Assembly (NCBI GenBank): GCA_021234535.1
Contig: CM037833.1
Location: 27,017,392 to 27,081,391, forward strand
DNA: 64,000 nucleotides
Direction: 5' to 3'
Origin: Stichopus chloronotus
Lineage: Eukaryota; Echinodermata; Holothuroidea; Aspidochirotida; Stichopodidae
Positions 48,357 through 59,057 of this stretch are shown piece after piece. The notes below the pieces were generated by a model, which was given only the letters and a program-made list of their open reading frames with translations, was not told the origin of the DNA and ran no database searches. Positions within the stretch are counted from its first letter, which is position 1. Each line of letters begins with the position of its first letter. The translations under genes were made by a program, and so were the position numbers.

Positions 48357-48814
48357 TAGTCACAGTCATATAGTTATAGTCATAGCTATAGCTATGGTTA
48401 TAGCTAGAAGGTGAGTATTAACTATTTTGATCAAGTATGATAACGTTATGAAATCATTATCATACCATATGGTTTTTCTTCTAAAATGTTTTAATTTTTC
48501 TTCTTAATCATACTCAGGGACGGCACTACAAAAATGATTTCTTCGTCTAATCTGTGAACATCTCAAATGCAACTGTAGTGTAAAGTAATAAGCATGGTCA
48601 GGACACTTCCCACGGTACACACAAACAAAAGGTAACAAATCAATAAATAAATCAACGTGCAAAAGTTATTGCAACATAATCATGAGCAATTTCGCAACGT
48701 CAGGAGGCATATATCTAAGAAAGAATGCAGTAAGTACGGGGCAAGTACAATAAAGAAAATAGTAACTGGATAAAATCCAAACAAAACTGGATATATATCA
48801 TCAAACAGAAGGGT
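47716..48814. other. Intronic or intergenic sequence
   Basis: No exon recognised. Contains the TA microsatellite at 48,262-48,353 and a short run of TATAGCTATAG-type words after it. Confidence 0.45.
48262..48353. repeat. TA microsatellite
   Basis: About 92 bases of uninterrupted TA repeats. Confidence 0.97.
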
Positions 48815-49173
48815 TAAACACAGCAGGCGGAGGTAGCACATCTTCAGATTTTTAAGTCAAGAGGTGATTGAGAATTAATGCAGTAAGAGATTTAGGATCA
48901 TTCAAAGTATCCGTTGTTAAAGGACGTCTATTTACTATTTACGCCTTACAAAGAAAGGCACGCAATCCTTCGTCGTATAATTGTCTGTCGGGATGTATCA
49001 ACAAGGCATCAACAACATGTCGCACAGTGTGAATTTGTTTTTCCGAGACACCTCCGATATGACTAACACCTGGCACATTTAATTTGAAGGCAAAGAAATC
49101 ACAATCTCACAACAAAATGAATTCCTTGGTAGCAGTGTAATGAAACTCGTTCACAGGTTGTTTCATTAATTTT

Positions 49174-49470
49174 TTAAAAATGTGTCCCTTGATCAGAGCA
49201 AAGTTGTCTAATTGGGCCAAGCATTGCAAGAAATCGCCTCAAGGCATCCAGGAATGAGTCTGTGCTTAGCCTAGAGACCGCAACTTCAACGTGGATTTCG
49301 CAACAGTTCAAGCAGGTAAATAAAGTACCAAACCGTTTCATTGTTTTTCGAATTTCCTTTACAAAAAAGGGACCGAAGTACTCTACCCGGAAACATGCAA
49401 ACGGAGGAGATGGTTCTAATCGATAGATTGGTGAATTGGCCATTCTTTGGATTTGGGTCTTCTCCCGCAA
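49174..49470 (-). pseudogene. BEL/Pao integrase core remnant
   Basis: The frame holds the conserved RVEPSPPF-like entry (RLEPSPPF here), a YFGPFFV motif, LFTCLNC, the HVEVA strand, DSFLDALRRFLA and CSDQGTHF. The aspartate that normally precedes YFGP, the first residue of the D-D-E triad, reads as glutamate here; the second aspartate (SDQGT) is present. The frame stops directly after GTHF, and the continuation to the third catalytic residue lies in another frame further down. Confidence 0.82.
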
Positions 49471-49552
49471 TTTACGACAAATAACGCATTTGTGGATGGC
49501 ACTAGGTACTAGTGACGCACAACCATTTACCTAGAATCCATTTCTCCTCACC

Positions 49553-49849
49553 TCATTTGTCATTGATCGTCCTTGGTGCTGGACTTTCTGATGACAAAGA
49601 CGAAACAGCAAATCTGTAATATGATGTTTGCGAAGAATTAATAAAAGGATGTTTTAGTAAATAGTCTAGATCGGCGTGCCTCACGCGGCCAATAACAGGT
49701 AAAATTCCGTTGTCATCTAGAAAGGGATCACGACTGCACGAAGAACTAGAGGACTTAATCTCTACCCTGGAGGACGTATCCCTGATCTCCATTTCGAAGC
49801 AGCTCATTTGTAATGACTTTGCAATCTCTGATTGAGCTAAAGTTACCAA
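49553..49849 (-). pseudogene. BEL/Pao pre-integrase linker remnant
   Basis: RDPFLDDNGILPVIGRVRHA and DLDYLLKHPFI match the LDPFLDE.GVLRVGGRLRHA block that opens the integrase part of BEL/Pao polyproteins. The zinc-binding H-H-C-C residues follow in a different frame (CHQK, then HKCVICRKLR), with a stop between them. Confidence 0.8.
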
Positions 49850-50529
49850 TAGAACATGATCGATTATTAGGTGATTGTGACTTAAGGTTGTCTGGGCGTA
49901 ATCGCAATTTCCGTTTTAGCCTCAAACAATGCACGATGATTCTTTTGGCCTTGTTCTAAGAAGAAATGTGTCCTAGTCTGGACGGCTACAAATAAGTTCG
50001 AAAGCGCGCACTCTCGGTGGCAAAGACCTTCGTCCTCTTAAGCTCTACATCATTCTCGCATATATACTTCTGGAGCAATGCCATCTTTGCCCGACATCTC
50101 GTCATTTCAAGGAAAGCTTGGTCTATGAAACCAACTAGAATGGGATGCAGTCAGCCCTCCGTCAGCAGGTCTAACGACGGTTTTGACATCTGCTGACAAG
50201 ATTTGAAACAAATATGTCAAATCGCTTGCGTAGTTGTGTATATGCGACTTGACTGTCACTCCAAAACGTTTCCTTTACCTTTCCATGTTCTAATTCCTGT
50301 GAACGTATCAGAGAGAGAGAGAGGAGCAGGAAAGAAAATCAAAGCAAATTTAAATTAAACTTTATCCTTCCAGTGAAAACGCTAAGTTTTGTCGTTTGTT
50401 TTCTGGTGTTTTGGGACCGGTTCGTATTACACCCGACGGCGGCTATATTATTACTTTATAAGATGCAAAGTATTTCACCAGAGATCGTCTGAGGTTATTA
50501 GACTAATGTCTATTACTGCAAAACGTCCC

Positions 50530-50578
50530 TCGTTTCACACCTGCCTTAGGCCAGCAGTCTAAGGCAGGTATGAAACGA
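50530..50578. repeat. 20-bp inverted repeat (hairpin)
   Basis: TCGTTTCACACCTGCCTTAG at 50,530-50,549 and its complement at 50,559-50,578 differ at one position (a possible G-U pair), with a 9-base loop. Its role is unknown. Confidence 0.85.
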
Positions 50579-51054
50579 CATCTTTTCTCAGCATTTTCGT
50601 TATCATTTTACATCAGTTAGGCCTATAGGTTGAAAAGTTCAGGCCGTTAAAGATCATATAAAATTCTCGCAAAAAGATAAAAATAAACAATAGATATGAA
50701 AAAGGACATTCCAAAAGTCATCATGTAGCCAGACAATGCCTGGCAGTAATGTAGTCGATCGAAATGTTCATGGAGTAAAGCTTTCTCTACTTGCATAAAC
50801 AAGGTTTTACTGTATGTGTGCATAGGCCTACTGAATGCACTGCAAACCGATACCAACTATACTGATCTTTGAAATAACATGCAACCAATTGCCCTAGTTA
50901 ACACTTGTGTTATGATTGGTGGTCTATGTTTTGTCATTATCATCATGCGGGTGTATTTTCATTTCCAGATAGTTATATCTAAAGATACCCAACTGTGTGA
51001 TGGTGTTAATTTATTCCCAGTTAATATGTTACCTGATAGAATTGGCTGCTACAG

Positions 51055-51144
51055 AAGTTACCGATAACAAGAAAGATGACGTTTCAAAGAGACAAGATTG
51101 CGTAGACTGGAAACCCTGGTCTCTTTATTGCTTCGTCCGGAAAG
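51055..51144 (+). other. Possible phase 1-1 exon, perhaps of the Ig receptor gene
   Basis: Between GGCTGCTACAG and donor gtatag, a 90-base frame encodes VTDNKKDDVSKRQDCVDWKP and WSLYCFVRKG. Both phases match the phase 1 exit of the Ig exon at 47,364-47,715. Two cysteines flank a DWKPWS motif faintly like a thrombospondin repeat. It could be a hinge exon; there is no independent support. Confidence 0.3.
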
Positions 51145-52700
51145 GTATAGTAGAGTAAATCAAGGTAGAAAGCTTCTTTTTTTTCATTTTTGAATTCTAA
51201 TGTATGGTACAAACACGAATTTTGAAAATGAAGGAAATCTATACGGAATAGTTTTCACTAGTAGGGTATAAAAAAGAACTGTTTTTAGCTGCAATTAGTT
51301 ACATTAATAAGAGTACCAAAATGTCAACTTATGGTTAGTTACCGTTTAATGTAAATTTAATACAATCTTATTGGTGTATCTCAATTTGTCTAACTTGGCT
51401 GACTTTAATTATACGTATCGTGATTCCTGATAAAAAGGTGTTAATGTATTCGCTCTTTGAGATATCTTAAATGGAGATAACTTCCCTATCCCGAGATCAC
51501 TTTAGATGACAATGACGTCATTATATTGAAGGGAGCATGGACTTTTCTACATTTCAAGGACATCAAATGAAAATCAGTGAAGACATATAAATCATTAATT
51601 ACTTCTCGGAAGTTTCATCGTTTTAAGTTTTTTAGAAACAGAAGATTTTCAATACGTTTTCAAACCTTTTCGTTCCTCCAATGAGGCAAAAAATTTGTTA
51701 AACTAGGTGGCAACATTATACGGGAAATTATAAATGCGAAGATGTATGTCACAATATTTTTTCCTACATTCTACAAGTATCCAATTAATATAACATATAG
51801 CATAGTTAAGTTACTTCTTGCTTTATTGCTCTTTGTGGTACGTTCAACTGCGATGATTCTGTACGCTTTTCTACTAGCAAAGTGATTGAAAAATGATTAG
51901 ATCTTCAGGGCATATATTTCTGATAACAAGTTTTTTTTCTTTTTCTTTTCATAATATTCAAAACACTCTCTGATAGTAAGGCAAGCGTGGCTGCATCATC
52001 CTATTACCCGGTAAGTTTTATGGATGGACGAATATATTCATGTCATGGTGCCCACCTGCACGGCTCGTTTATATGTGCATTACACCTACATGATCATCAC
52101 TCGATCCTGGATTTACTGATAATTTTCGGTGATCAAGTTCCCCTAGAAGATGATTCGACTAACCAAATAAAAATGAATTGAATTAAACAAGGATGATAAG
52201 GATCAAAATGTAGACGCAGGTCGTCGACAAGAGGGAACAAACAGTGCTATAGTGCTGCTATATAGAAAGGAAATAACTAAGTGTGTGGCAGTCAGTTGCA
52301 TATATGTTACAACAAAAGGCGATTAATTCAGGCTATCTAAGGGGAGCATCGCTAACATCGTTGGCAGCATACCGTAACACACAAAACAATTCGTTGCGCA
52401 AACGGCACATCACAGGCTCCGGCGCACATGTTGAATGACAAGGAATTCATTCGAGAAGATTAAAAAGGAAGCACAACTTGCGTTCTAACAAAATATTTCA
52501 ATGTCAAAGTGAAGCAAACGTTATTTGGCAAAATAATACTTTGGGGATCAGCAGCAAAATTACCGGATGCATCAGCTCATTTGGTAGAACACTCGCGTTC
52601 CAACAAGGACAGCTATGCATTTTTTTACTTTTTAAGTGCATAAAAACGGCACAGAAAAAAAAAACTCAAACCGGCTCAGTACAAGCAAAATATCAATTTT
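51145..52700. other. No gene seen
   Basis: Short frames only. One begins at about 51,987 before a gtaagt (SVAASSYYP) but lacks a convincing acceptor. Confidence 0.4.
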
Positions 52701-52709
52701 TTACACCCT

Positions 52710-53984
52710 ACCGAACGAAAATGAAAATTATGTTCATTGCAGGACCAAAAAAAAAATACCAAAAAAAGGAAAACTTACAAGTTAAGTACCCCCGGTCTGC
52801 GCGCACCGAAACAAGTGCACCCCACCCCCTGCCGAACGTCGACCAAGACAAACGAGCGAAGTCGAACTGAACCCTCAACCTGACCTCCGCCTTCACGGAT
52901 GCCAAGATGACATCCTCAGGCCGCCCCTTCTCCTCTAAATACAATGTTACAACGGTCCCTCTATAAGCATAGCTTTATGAAGGCCGAAACAAAGGTAAGT
53001 ATCTCGCGAACACTAGTGGAACAAAACGGAGGAGAGAGACCATACAAAACGTAATCTTGGCTAACCGCCCATGTATTGCGAAACGTGAGGCGATCAGTTA
53101 GGACTTGAAACCATTCCCAGAGCAGGGCCGCAAAAAACTTTGCAAAAACATGTGTGGAACACTCTCCCACTGTGTACATCCAGTACGGGGGTCAAACACC
53201 ATCTCCAAGAGCTACTGAAAGCGCTTGAGATTGGTTACAATAGCGTCGTGTGCGATTCGTCACAACAGGTCATAACGAAAGTCAAGTAACCTGCTGCGAA
53301 CCACACTCCACACTTCCGGCCCCGAAGCATAGCAGATGGGATGGGTCTGGCCAACCAATTCATCACAAATAGCCCGATAGAGGGCCCCCGCACTAGATCG
53401 CGAGACGTCCCCCACAGATGACATAATACGGAGAATGTCCCTCATGTGGCCATAGGCTCTAGTGGGTTTCCAGCTGTGGGGAGCACTGTTGCTAAACAGG
53501 GAGGGAAAAAACGCAAAATACACTACAAAATATGCAAACGGCATGCTGCTGTCAACAGAACTATAAACACATTTGTTCCGGAGAAAACGAGCTTCGAAAG
53601 AAACTGCACGAGGCCCAATCCCCCACTCCAAAGGTCTTGATACACTACCCTTCGTTTGACCAACTCCGTCTTCTCTGACCATAAAAAAAATAAACACGGC
53701 CCTCCGGAGTCGAGCCAGGACACCATCTGGGGCAAGCAGAACAGTGCCCGGGACCACAAGAGATGGTAAATGAAACGATTGATAACACTATCCTTCCCCA
53801 ACAGGCTGATGCAGCGATCCCTGGAGTCCTTCAACCTAGCCTCCACTAGGTCCACTTTCTAGTTCCAGGTAAGTGACTGCGGCGAACCATAACCAAACCA
53901 TATACCATTAATGTTTAATGCCACGTTCACCCACGATGCCGCGAAGGGCAGTTGTTTATATCACCACCTACCTAGACGAAGTCC
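52710..53984 (-). pseudogene. Tx1-like LINE ORF2, end of RT and C-terminal region
   Basis: After the scar the minus strand reads KTKGLRLGRW, WFGYGSPQSLTWN and EARLKDSRDRC (end of RT), then LFFLWSEKTELVKRRVVYQD and GGLGL, the VW....R..V....GG.G post-RT block. Further on are HSWKPTRAYGHMRDILR and a region GECSTHVFAKF...LLWEWFQ that matches the cysteine/histidine motif near the C-terminus, though the expected cysteines are partly lost. Frames change at about 53,630, 53,220 and 52,970 and stops occur at about 53,865 and 53,946. Confidence 0.75.
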
Positions 53985-54140
53985 TTTGGTCTTTGTTGGA
54001 TTCACATTCAACAGGGTGATTGGCCTATTGTTCTTCTTTGGTCTTTGTTGGATTCACATTCAACAGGGTGATTGGCCTATTGTTCTTCTTTGGTCTTTGT
54101 TGGATTCACATTCAACAGGGTGATTGGCCTATTATTCTTC
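53985..54140. repeat. Three tandem 52-bp repeats at the LINE deletion scar
   Basis: TTTGGTCTTTGTTGGATTCA starts units at 53,985, 54,037 and 54,089. On the minus strand each unit reads NRPITLLNV, the RT motif-1 region, fused to NPTKTK, which normally lies near the end of the RT domain. The unit length is not a multiple of three, so successive copies change frame. Confidence 0.92.
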
Positions 54141-54667
54141 GGTTCAGGTGCCAATGGAACATGGGTAATCGGGGATGTTGCACCCTCCAAACGTTAACCA
54201 TGTCATGATTCTTTATAAACATGTCCAATTCCGTCATGCCGACATCACAGCTCGGCGATGCGCACGAAGACATTAGATCAAACCGTGTGTCGGGGACACA
54301 GTTAAAGTCTCCAGCCAGGATACAAGGGGCACAGCCAGAAACGAAGGAAGTTAGGGTAGTGAAAAAGTTCCTCCCATCTGAAGACCGATTGAGTGCATAA
54401 ATATTACACAGGCAGAAGCTCCCACAAGGATGTTTTATGGTGATGCATACAACTCGGCTTTCATGATAACGACCAACTTTTCCAACCAGGGAAGCCCATC
54501 TTGGTGAAGCTAAAATAATAGAGCCACACGACGACGGAGAGCCAAAAGAAGCATGCAAACCCTCATCCCATTCATAGGACCAGGAGTAGACATCGTAGTG
54601 ATTTACAAAAGTGGAAATTTTGGGATCGCTTCCGACTGTCCCTCAAGCCATTTACATTTAGGGTCAT
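54112..54667 (-). pseudogene. Tx1-like LINE ORF2, endonuclease part
   Basis: ORF2 begins at about 54,667 with MTLNVNGLRDSRKRSQNFHF, the typical start of an APE-like endonuclease. About 30 residues that should include the metal-binding QETH motif are missing, and the protein resumes in another frame with VYSWSYEWDEG. The rest has CNIYALN, ILAGDFNCVPD and VWRVQHPR with the FHW that follows it. The domain ends at HLNRR, where the scar repeats begin. Confidence 0.82.
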
Positions 54668-54763
54668 GAGGGAATCCGGAACATTAAGGTGGAGGGGGGA
54701 ATGTGTAACTACCCATCTGTTCCTGACTTGGCCTTCTTATTGCTCAAATTTGAAGCCGATGGC

Positions 54764-55814
54764 TCAGGAGGATGGACTCCCTGATCTAAAGCATCGCCAG
54801 AAGCCGACCTTTTCAACTAAGTCAAACCAGCTCTCCCCGGGTGGTGGGTACTTTCGTGGAGGTTCTGAGGCAGGTCCCCCAGGATCTGACATGGCAGAAT
54901 CGGAATCCGAACCCGATGACAGTTGGAGATCATCCTCCACAGTTAATGCTCCAGCCTCCCCAGGTGGCGTTGGGGAGGGTGATGGAGAGCCTGCCTCAGG
55001 GGAGCCACCATATGCATCACATTGTTTAGAGGCCTTAAATTCCTCTAAAACCTGATGGGCTACCTCATCAAGTGAATGGAACCCAGGATCCTTCATTGGT
55101 TCTGCGCCAGAGTCTGTCTGTGACGGATCCTGAGAGGGATCCTTTGAAGGTTCCTGCGTTGGCCTACCGTCCGCACTGGCAGGTGCAGAGTATGATGTTG
55201 GGAAACCATACACATGTCCCTCCCCTCCACACATATTACACCGCAAATGGTTAGTACACTCAGTCCTGTCATGCCCAAGTTGTAGGCACTTGCCACAGCG
55301 TCTATTTGGACAAGCCTTGGCCTCGTGCCCCTCTCTGCCGCACTTAAAGCAGGTGCGGGGCTCCCAAATGTATCTGATGTGGGCTTTGGATCCCCCTATG
55401 AAGACGAAGGACGGAATATCCCTTTTCAGCACCACACGGAACTGTCTCGTTCCGGCCAGTATGCCCCTTAAATTACCTTCACTGTAAGGGACCCACCGCA
55501 TATCCGAGACAGTTCCGTACTGACCTAGAACCCTGGCGACCAGGGCCTGATCGACCTCAAAGTTCAGGTACAAAACTTCGCGTTCAAATGCGGTAACAGT
55601 GAGAACTTCTAGCCCATTAAGGCAAGATACACCCTGACATCCGACCTGAACTTTAGGTCATACGTGTTGCGGGCAGCAAGTGCCTGCAACATCTGTATTT
55701 CTTTCAGGGCTAGTCCCTTTTTCTTAAACAACGAAAGATCTTTGAGGGGGTGTAACATTCACAACCCGACTCAAAATGTAAATTAACAATCGTGCTATCC
55801 CGACCTCCGGGCAT
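54764..55814 (-). pseudogene. Tx1-like LINE ORF1 (nucleic-acid-binding, zinc knuckles)
   Basis: From ATG 55,814 the frame starts MPGGRDSTIVNLHFESG and shifts near 55,715 into KGLALKEIQMLQALAARNTY, then again near 55,620 into LEVLTVTAFEREV. The long part from 55,573 has a region resembling an RNA-recognition fold, followed by three zinc knuckles: CFKCGREGHEAKAC, CGKCLQLGHDRTEC and a third that begins CNMCGGEGH but lacks its last cysteine. An acidic serine/proline-rich tail follows to the stop at 54,764. ORF1 proteins of this type coat the element RNA. Confidence 0.82.
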
Positions 55815-56724
55815 AGCAACGATTAAGTGGCACAAGGCCACGCAAACAAGAAACAGAAAATCAAATAGTATAACAAAGAAAACGGGATCCAACCACAGTA
55901 ACAAACTCTGACAAACTGAAAACGGTGGCACAGAATAGCAGTAGTAGTAGTAGCAGCAGAGCAAGACCAGAGGAACGAGATGAAACACGTCCTTCACCGA
56001 GTTGCAACTCATCCCTATCGTTGTCTATAATCATTCGCTCTTTTACATGTATGTGTTTAATAGTCGATTGAGATTTCGATCGAACAACCAGCATTTTACA
56101 TTATACACAGTACATAAGTACACGTAGCTAGGGCAGCACGCTTGGATTTGTAAGGAGCGGGTGAGTGTTGCGAGAATGTATTAGTCACGTGCTCGTCAAA
56201 GTACATATTCCCATGCAGATCGCGTGTGCGTCGAAGTAATCCTTTCATTTCCTTTACTTCCCAAATCAGTGCCCCCCCCCCACCTGGGCGTTTTGTATTA
56301 CTTCTAAGACACACGTCACAATCTTTTGAATAACTCAATTTCCTTTCTCGCCAAAACGTACTGTAAACCACCCAATTCCTTGGCTAGCGTATACAGGATT
56401 TGTCACAGTAAACACATACTGAATAGGGGTATTACCAAAAAGCATGGAAAGTAATGTTTTTATTAGACATAATCGCTCAGTCCAAAAATGGTTGCATAGG
56501 TTGGAATATTAGTTCACATTGTATGAAAAAGCAAAGATCTAATAAGTTATTTTGCACCTTGTACCTACGGAACCTACAGTGCTTTATTATGTACTCTATT
56601 GATCTCTATTTATTACGTACTCTTTATGACGTCACCGATCGGGTGAACACTAAAAATCTTAAGTTCTTTAGACTTACTGTCTAGAAGAACTCTTTTACAA
56701 AGCATTTTGCTGATTAGAGATTTG
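55815..56724. other. No gene seen
   Basis: It probably contains the LINE 5' region just upstream of ORF1. A CTA/CTG-rich run (minus-strand poly-Leu) lies at about 55,935-55,960. Confidence 0.45.
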
Positions 56725-57330
56725 ATCTGTGACCTCTGACCTTTGACCTTTAATTTTGACGAGCAACACAACTTCAGACTTCTGGTCACCTATCTACCAA
56801 GTTTGACTCTGATCGGCTTTGCGGTCTAGTAGGAGTTGCGGTCTCAAACTTTTCGGTGTTCAATTTTACCGTTGACCTCTGAACTTAACCTTTGACCTTA
56901 AACACATGCAAAACATGATTTTGAGACAAAATCTTGTGTACTGGTTACGTATTTGGAGGTCCCATGTAAATATTCATTTTAAACTAAAAATAAAATACAC
57001 CAAATTTGAAATTTGTTCTAGTTCGAACTTAACCCCTGACATTTCACCTCACATTTTGACGGTAGACACAACTTCAGACTATGGGACACCTACATACACG
57101 TATATATGACCCCTGATTTTGACCATGGACCTCAAAACACGTAAAAAAGGGTTTTTTGTTTTTTTTTTTCAGATAAAATCTTGTATACCGGTCATACATT
57201 TGGAGGTCTCATGTATACATAGCCATTTTGGATTAAGAAATACAGCGACTTTAAGATTTTCGCTAATTTGACCTTTGACCTCCAATTTTTACAGGAGACT
57301 TAACTTTATATCATGGGTCACGTATCTACC
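56725..57330. repeat. GACCTTTGACC-type degenerate repeat array
   Basis: Two to three diverged units of about 240-280 bases share GACCTTTGACCT, ACACAACTTCAGACT, GGTCACCTATCTACCAA, AAAATCTTGT and TTTGGAGGTC phrases. The first unit holds three TGACCT half-sites spaced by one base (56,730-56,749). No coding frame. Confidence 0.7.
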
Positions 57331-57644
57331 AACTTTGATCCTCATCGGCAATTTTTGACATTGAAATTTTCTTTCACACACACAGACACACATCTGAATA
57401 CTCCTAACCATAGCTGGTAATCCCGATCCAAATCATTCGTATACCATGAAGGAGGCCTACCCCCACATAAGGACTACTGACCCACCGAGTTTCGGTTGAA
57501 TACTACAAGGGGTGTAAGGTGGACTACCATTTAAGTGTCATTTTTGAGGACTTCAACCGCTCAACTGATTACAATATCTCTTCCCCGTACACTTCGTGTT
57601 GGGATGAGATAATTGCGCATTTGCAATTTACTGGCCTGACATGA

Positions 57645-58240
57645 TTGAGAAGAAAGTATGAGAAGACCAACAGCAGAGTGAATGATATTACCGTGAAGGA
57701 TTTGTTTCCTCTATCTAGAATCGACGGTACTTCGGACAAACTCAGTCACGCGGCCTGGTTCTCTACGTTTCACTTTGAAAACGGTCTCTGGAAAATCGAT
57801 ATGAAACAGAACGGTGCTGGGGCAACATTTTCACATACGAAGGACGGTTCCAGCTCAGAGTGATGCCGTTTATAGACTTCGTTCTCCCCTCGACATTGCA
57901 ACGTCCCATGGATCAAGCGGTCCTGAAGAGCAAAATTAAAGAGTCGCAAAATGCATGGGCGAACGTTTGAGCAACATCCTCACCCCCTTGGAGAGGTGTT
58001 GCGAAAGCTCAACGCGAGACAATTTAGCTAATTAGGCTTTCTCCCATGAACTGACAAAAGTTTTATCGACAATTCACTTTCCTACGATATATGTCCTCAG
58101 ATTGACGGGAATATGTACTGATCCTTCAAAAACCAAATCAATATCAGATATACTTTGAGCAAGAATGTACGAGAAATACGCAATTTAATCAGAGTGTGTG
58201 GTTGCTACGTATCTTGCCCACTAAATGAAAAACAAAAGGA
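57645..58240 (+). mobile_element. Gypsy-type LTR retrotransposon RT fragment
   Basis: The plus strand reads ITVKDLFPLSRIDGTSDKLS and AAWFSTFHFENGLWKIDM, a clear match to the VKD.YPLPRID..LD.L..A.WFST.DL..G.WQ..M block of Gypsy reverse transcriptases. After a frameshift near 57,850 come FQLRVMPF and a degraded LQRPMDQ, then pieces like GICTDPSKTKSISDI and NVREIRNLI. The stretch that should hold the YxDD active site is missing. No LTR, integrase or gag was recognised. The fragment ends close to the hAT-type element at 58,273. Confidence 0.75.
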
Positions 58241-58272
58241 AAGGACTAAGAAATCAATCAAAGAAGAGAGAA

Positions 58273-59049
58273 CAGTGGCGGCGCTACGGAGGGCATGAGG
58301 GGGCATTTGCACCTCCAGGTTGTTTCCTTGCACCCCCCCCCACTTGCCCCCAGTTGCTCTCACACCTTCCCAATCAGATCTTGTACTCCAAAATCCAAAA
58401 TTAATTTAATCACAAAACTATTTATTGGTATTGGACTGAATAAGAACAGCTTCCGGGGAACCGTGATTGATAAATGACTAATTTATGTTACAGAGGCTGA
58501 CAGTTTTCATATCATGTCCGTAGCCACTTCAACAGTAGGCCAGCCTGGTCAGACCAATTTTCTCTGGAATGTTTACCGTCCAGCATAAGGGAAGGGCGGG
58601 TAGGTGGTTGTTTTCCAAAATATTGAAATGTCGTTGTTTTCCTAAATTTAGGAATGGAAGGTGTATGTAGCCTATGTGTGTGTGTGTACTCGGTGGTACC
58701 GCGTAAATGTGAAATGGTACTCCCAAAGAAAAAAGTTGGGAACCTTGGAGTACGGTCAAACGAAAAAATAAATAATATAAAAATAGAAAATATACCTCTC
58801 TTGGGGCTTAATTTTCCACCCAGAGATATGCTAAAACGTCAGAGCTTCCGGGGGCTTCGCCCCTGGACCCTCATCGGGGCTTTGCCTCTGGACCCCACCA
58901 TGGACCTTAGGCGGGCCCCTGGACCCCCCCCCCCGAGAGGACTCGCTCTTCGCTCTCGATTTCGCGCGAAATCCTTGCCTTTCCAACATTTTCCTCTGCC
59001 CTCAGTTTGCCCCCCCCCCCCCAAGTTTGACATTCTGGCGCCGCCACTG
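58273..59049. mobile_element. hAT-type non-autonomous element with 8-bp target duplication
   Basis: The left end CAGTGGCGGCGC and the right end (its reverse complement) form a 12-bp terminal inverted repeat. The element is flanked on both sides by AGAGAGAA (58,265-58,272 and 59,050-59,057), an exact 8-bp target duplication as made by hAT transposases. Inside are C-rich runs and repeated CCCTGGACCC/GGGGCTT phrases but no transposase frame. Open frames in it are not genes. Confidence 0.93.
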
Positions 59050-59057
59050 AGAGAGAA

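Larger units (their letters stand above)
48815..50310 (-). mobile_element. BEL/Pao-type LTR retrotransposon relic (RNase H-integrase part)
   Basis: Old, frameshifted pieces on the minus strand follow the order of a BEL/Pao pol gene: an RNase H remnant with WSDSQV (about 50,250-50,285), a linker and zinc-binding region (49,450-49,849), the integrase core (49,174-49,470) and the region after it (48,815-49,130, with GGV and NRRPLTT). No protease, RT or LTR is visible nearby, so only the 3' half of pol remains. It lies between the first Ig exon of the plus-strand gene and its possible next exon. Confidence 0.8.
52710..55814 (-). mobile_element. Tx1-like LINE with internal deletion
   Basis: The minus strand carries ORF1 with zinc knuckles (55,814-54,764), the start and body of an APE-type endonuclease (54,667-54,112), a short scar and then the post-RT region (about 53,985-52,710). 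The RT domain between endonuclease and thumb, normally around 2 kb, is missing. The combination of a CCHC-knuckle ORF1 with a Tx1-type ORF2 tail points to the Tx1/L1 clade. Multiple frameshifts make it inactive. Confidence 0.85.

Noticed and set aside
48169..48369. Alternating Tyr-Ile reading frame
   Set aside because: Translation of the TA microsatellite.
52478..52870. 130-codon plus-strand frame
   Set aside because: Opposite strand of the Tx1-like ORF2 tail and A-rich flank; composition is not protein-like.
54666..55055. 129-codon plus-strand frame
   Set aside because: Antisense shadow of the LINE ORF1 acidic tail.
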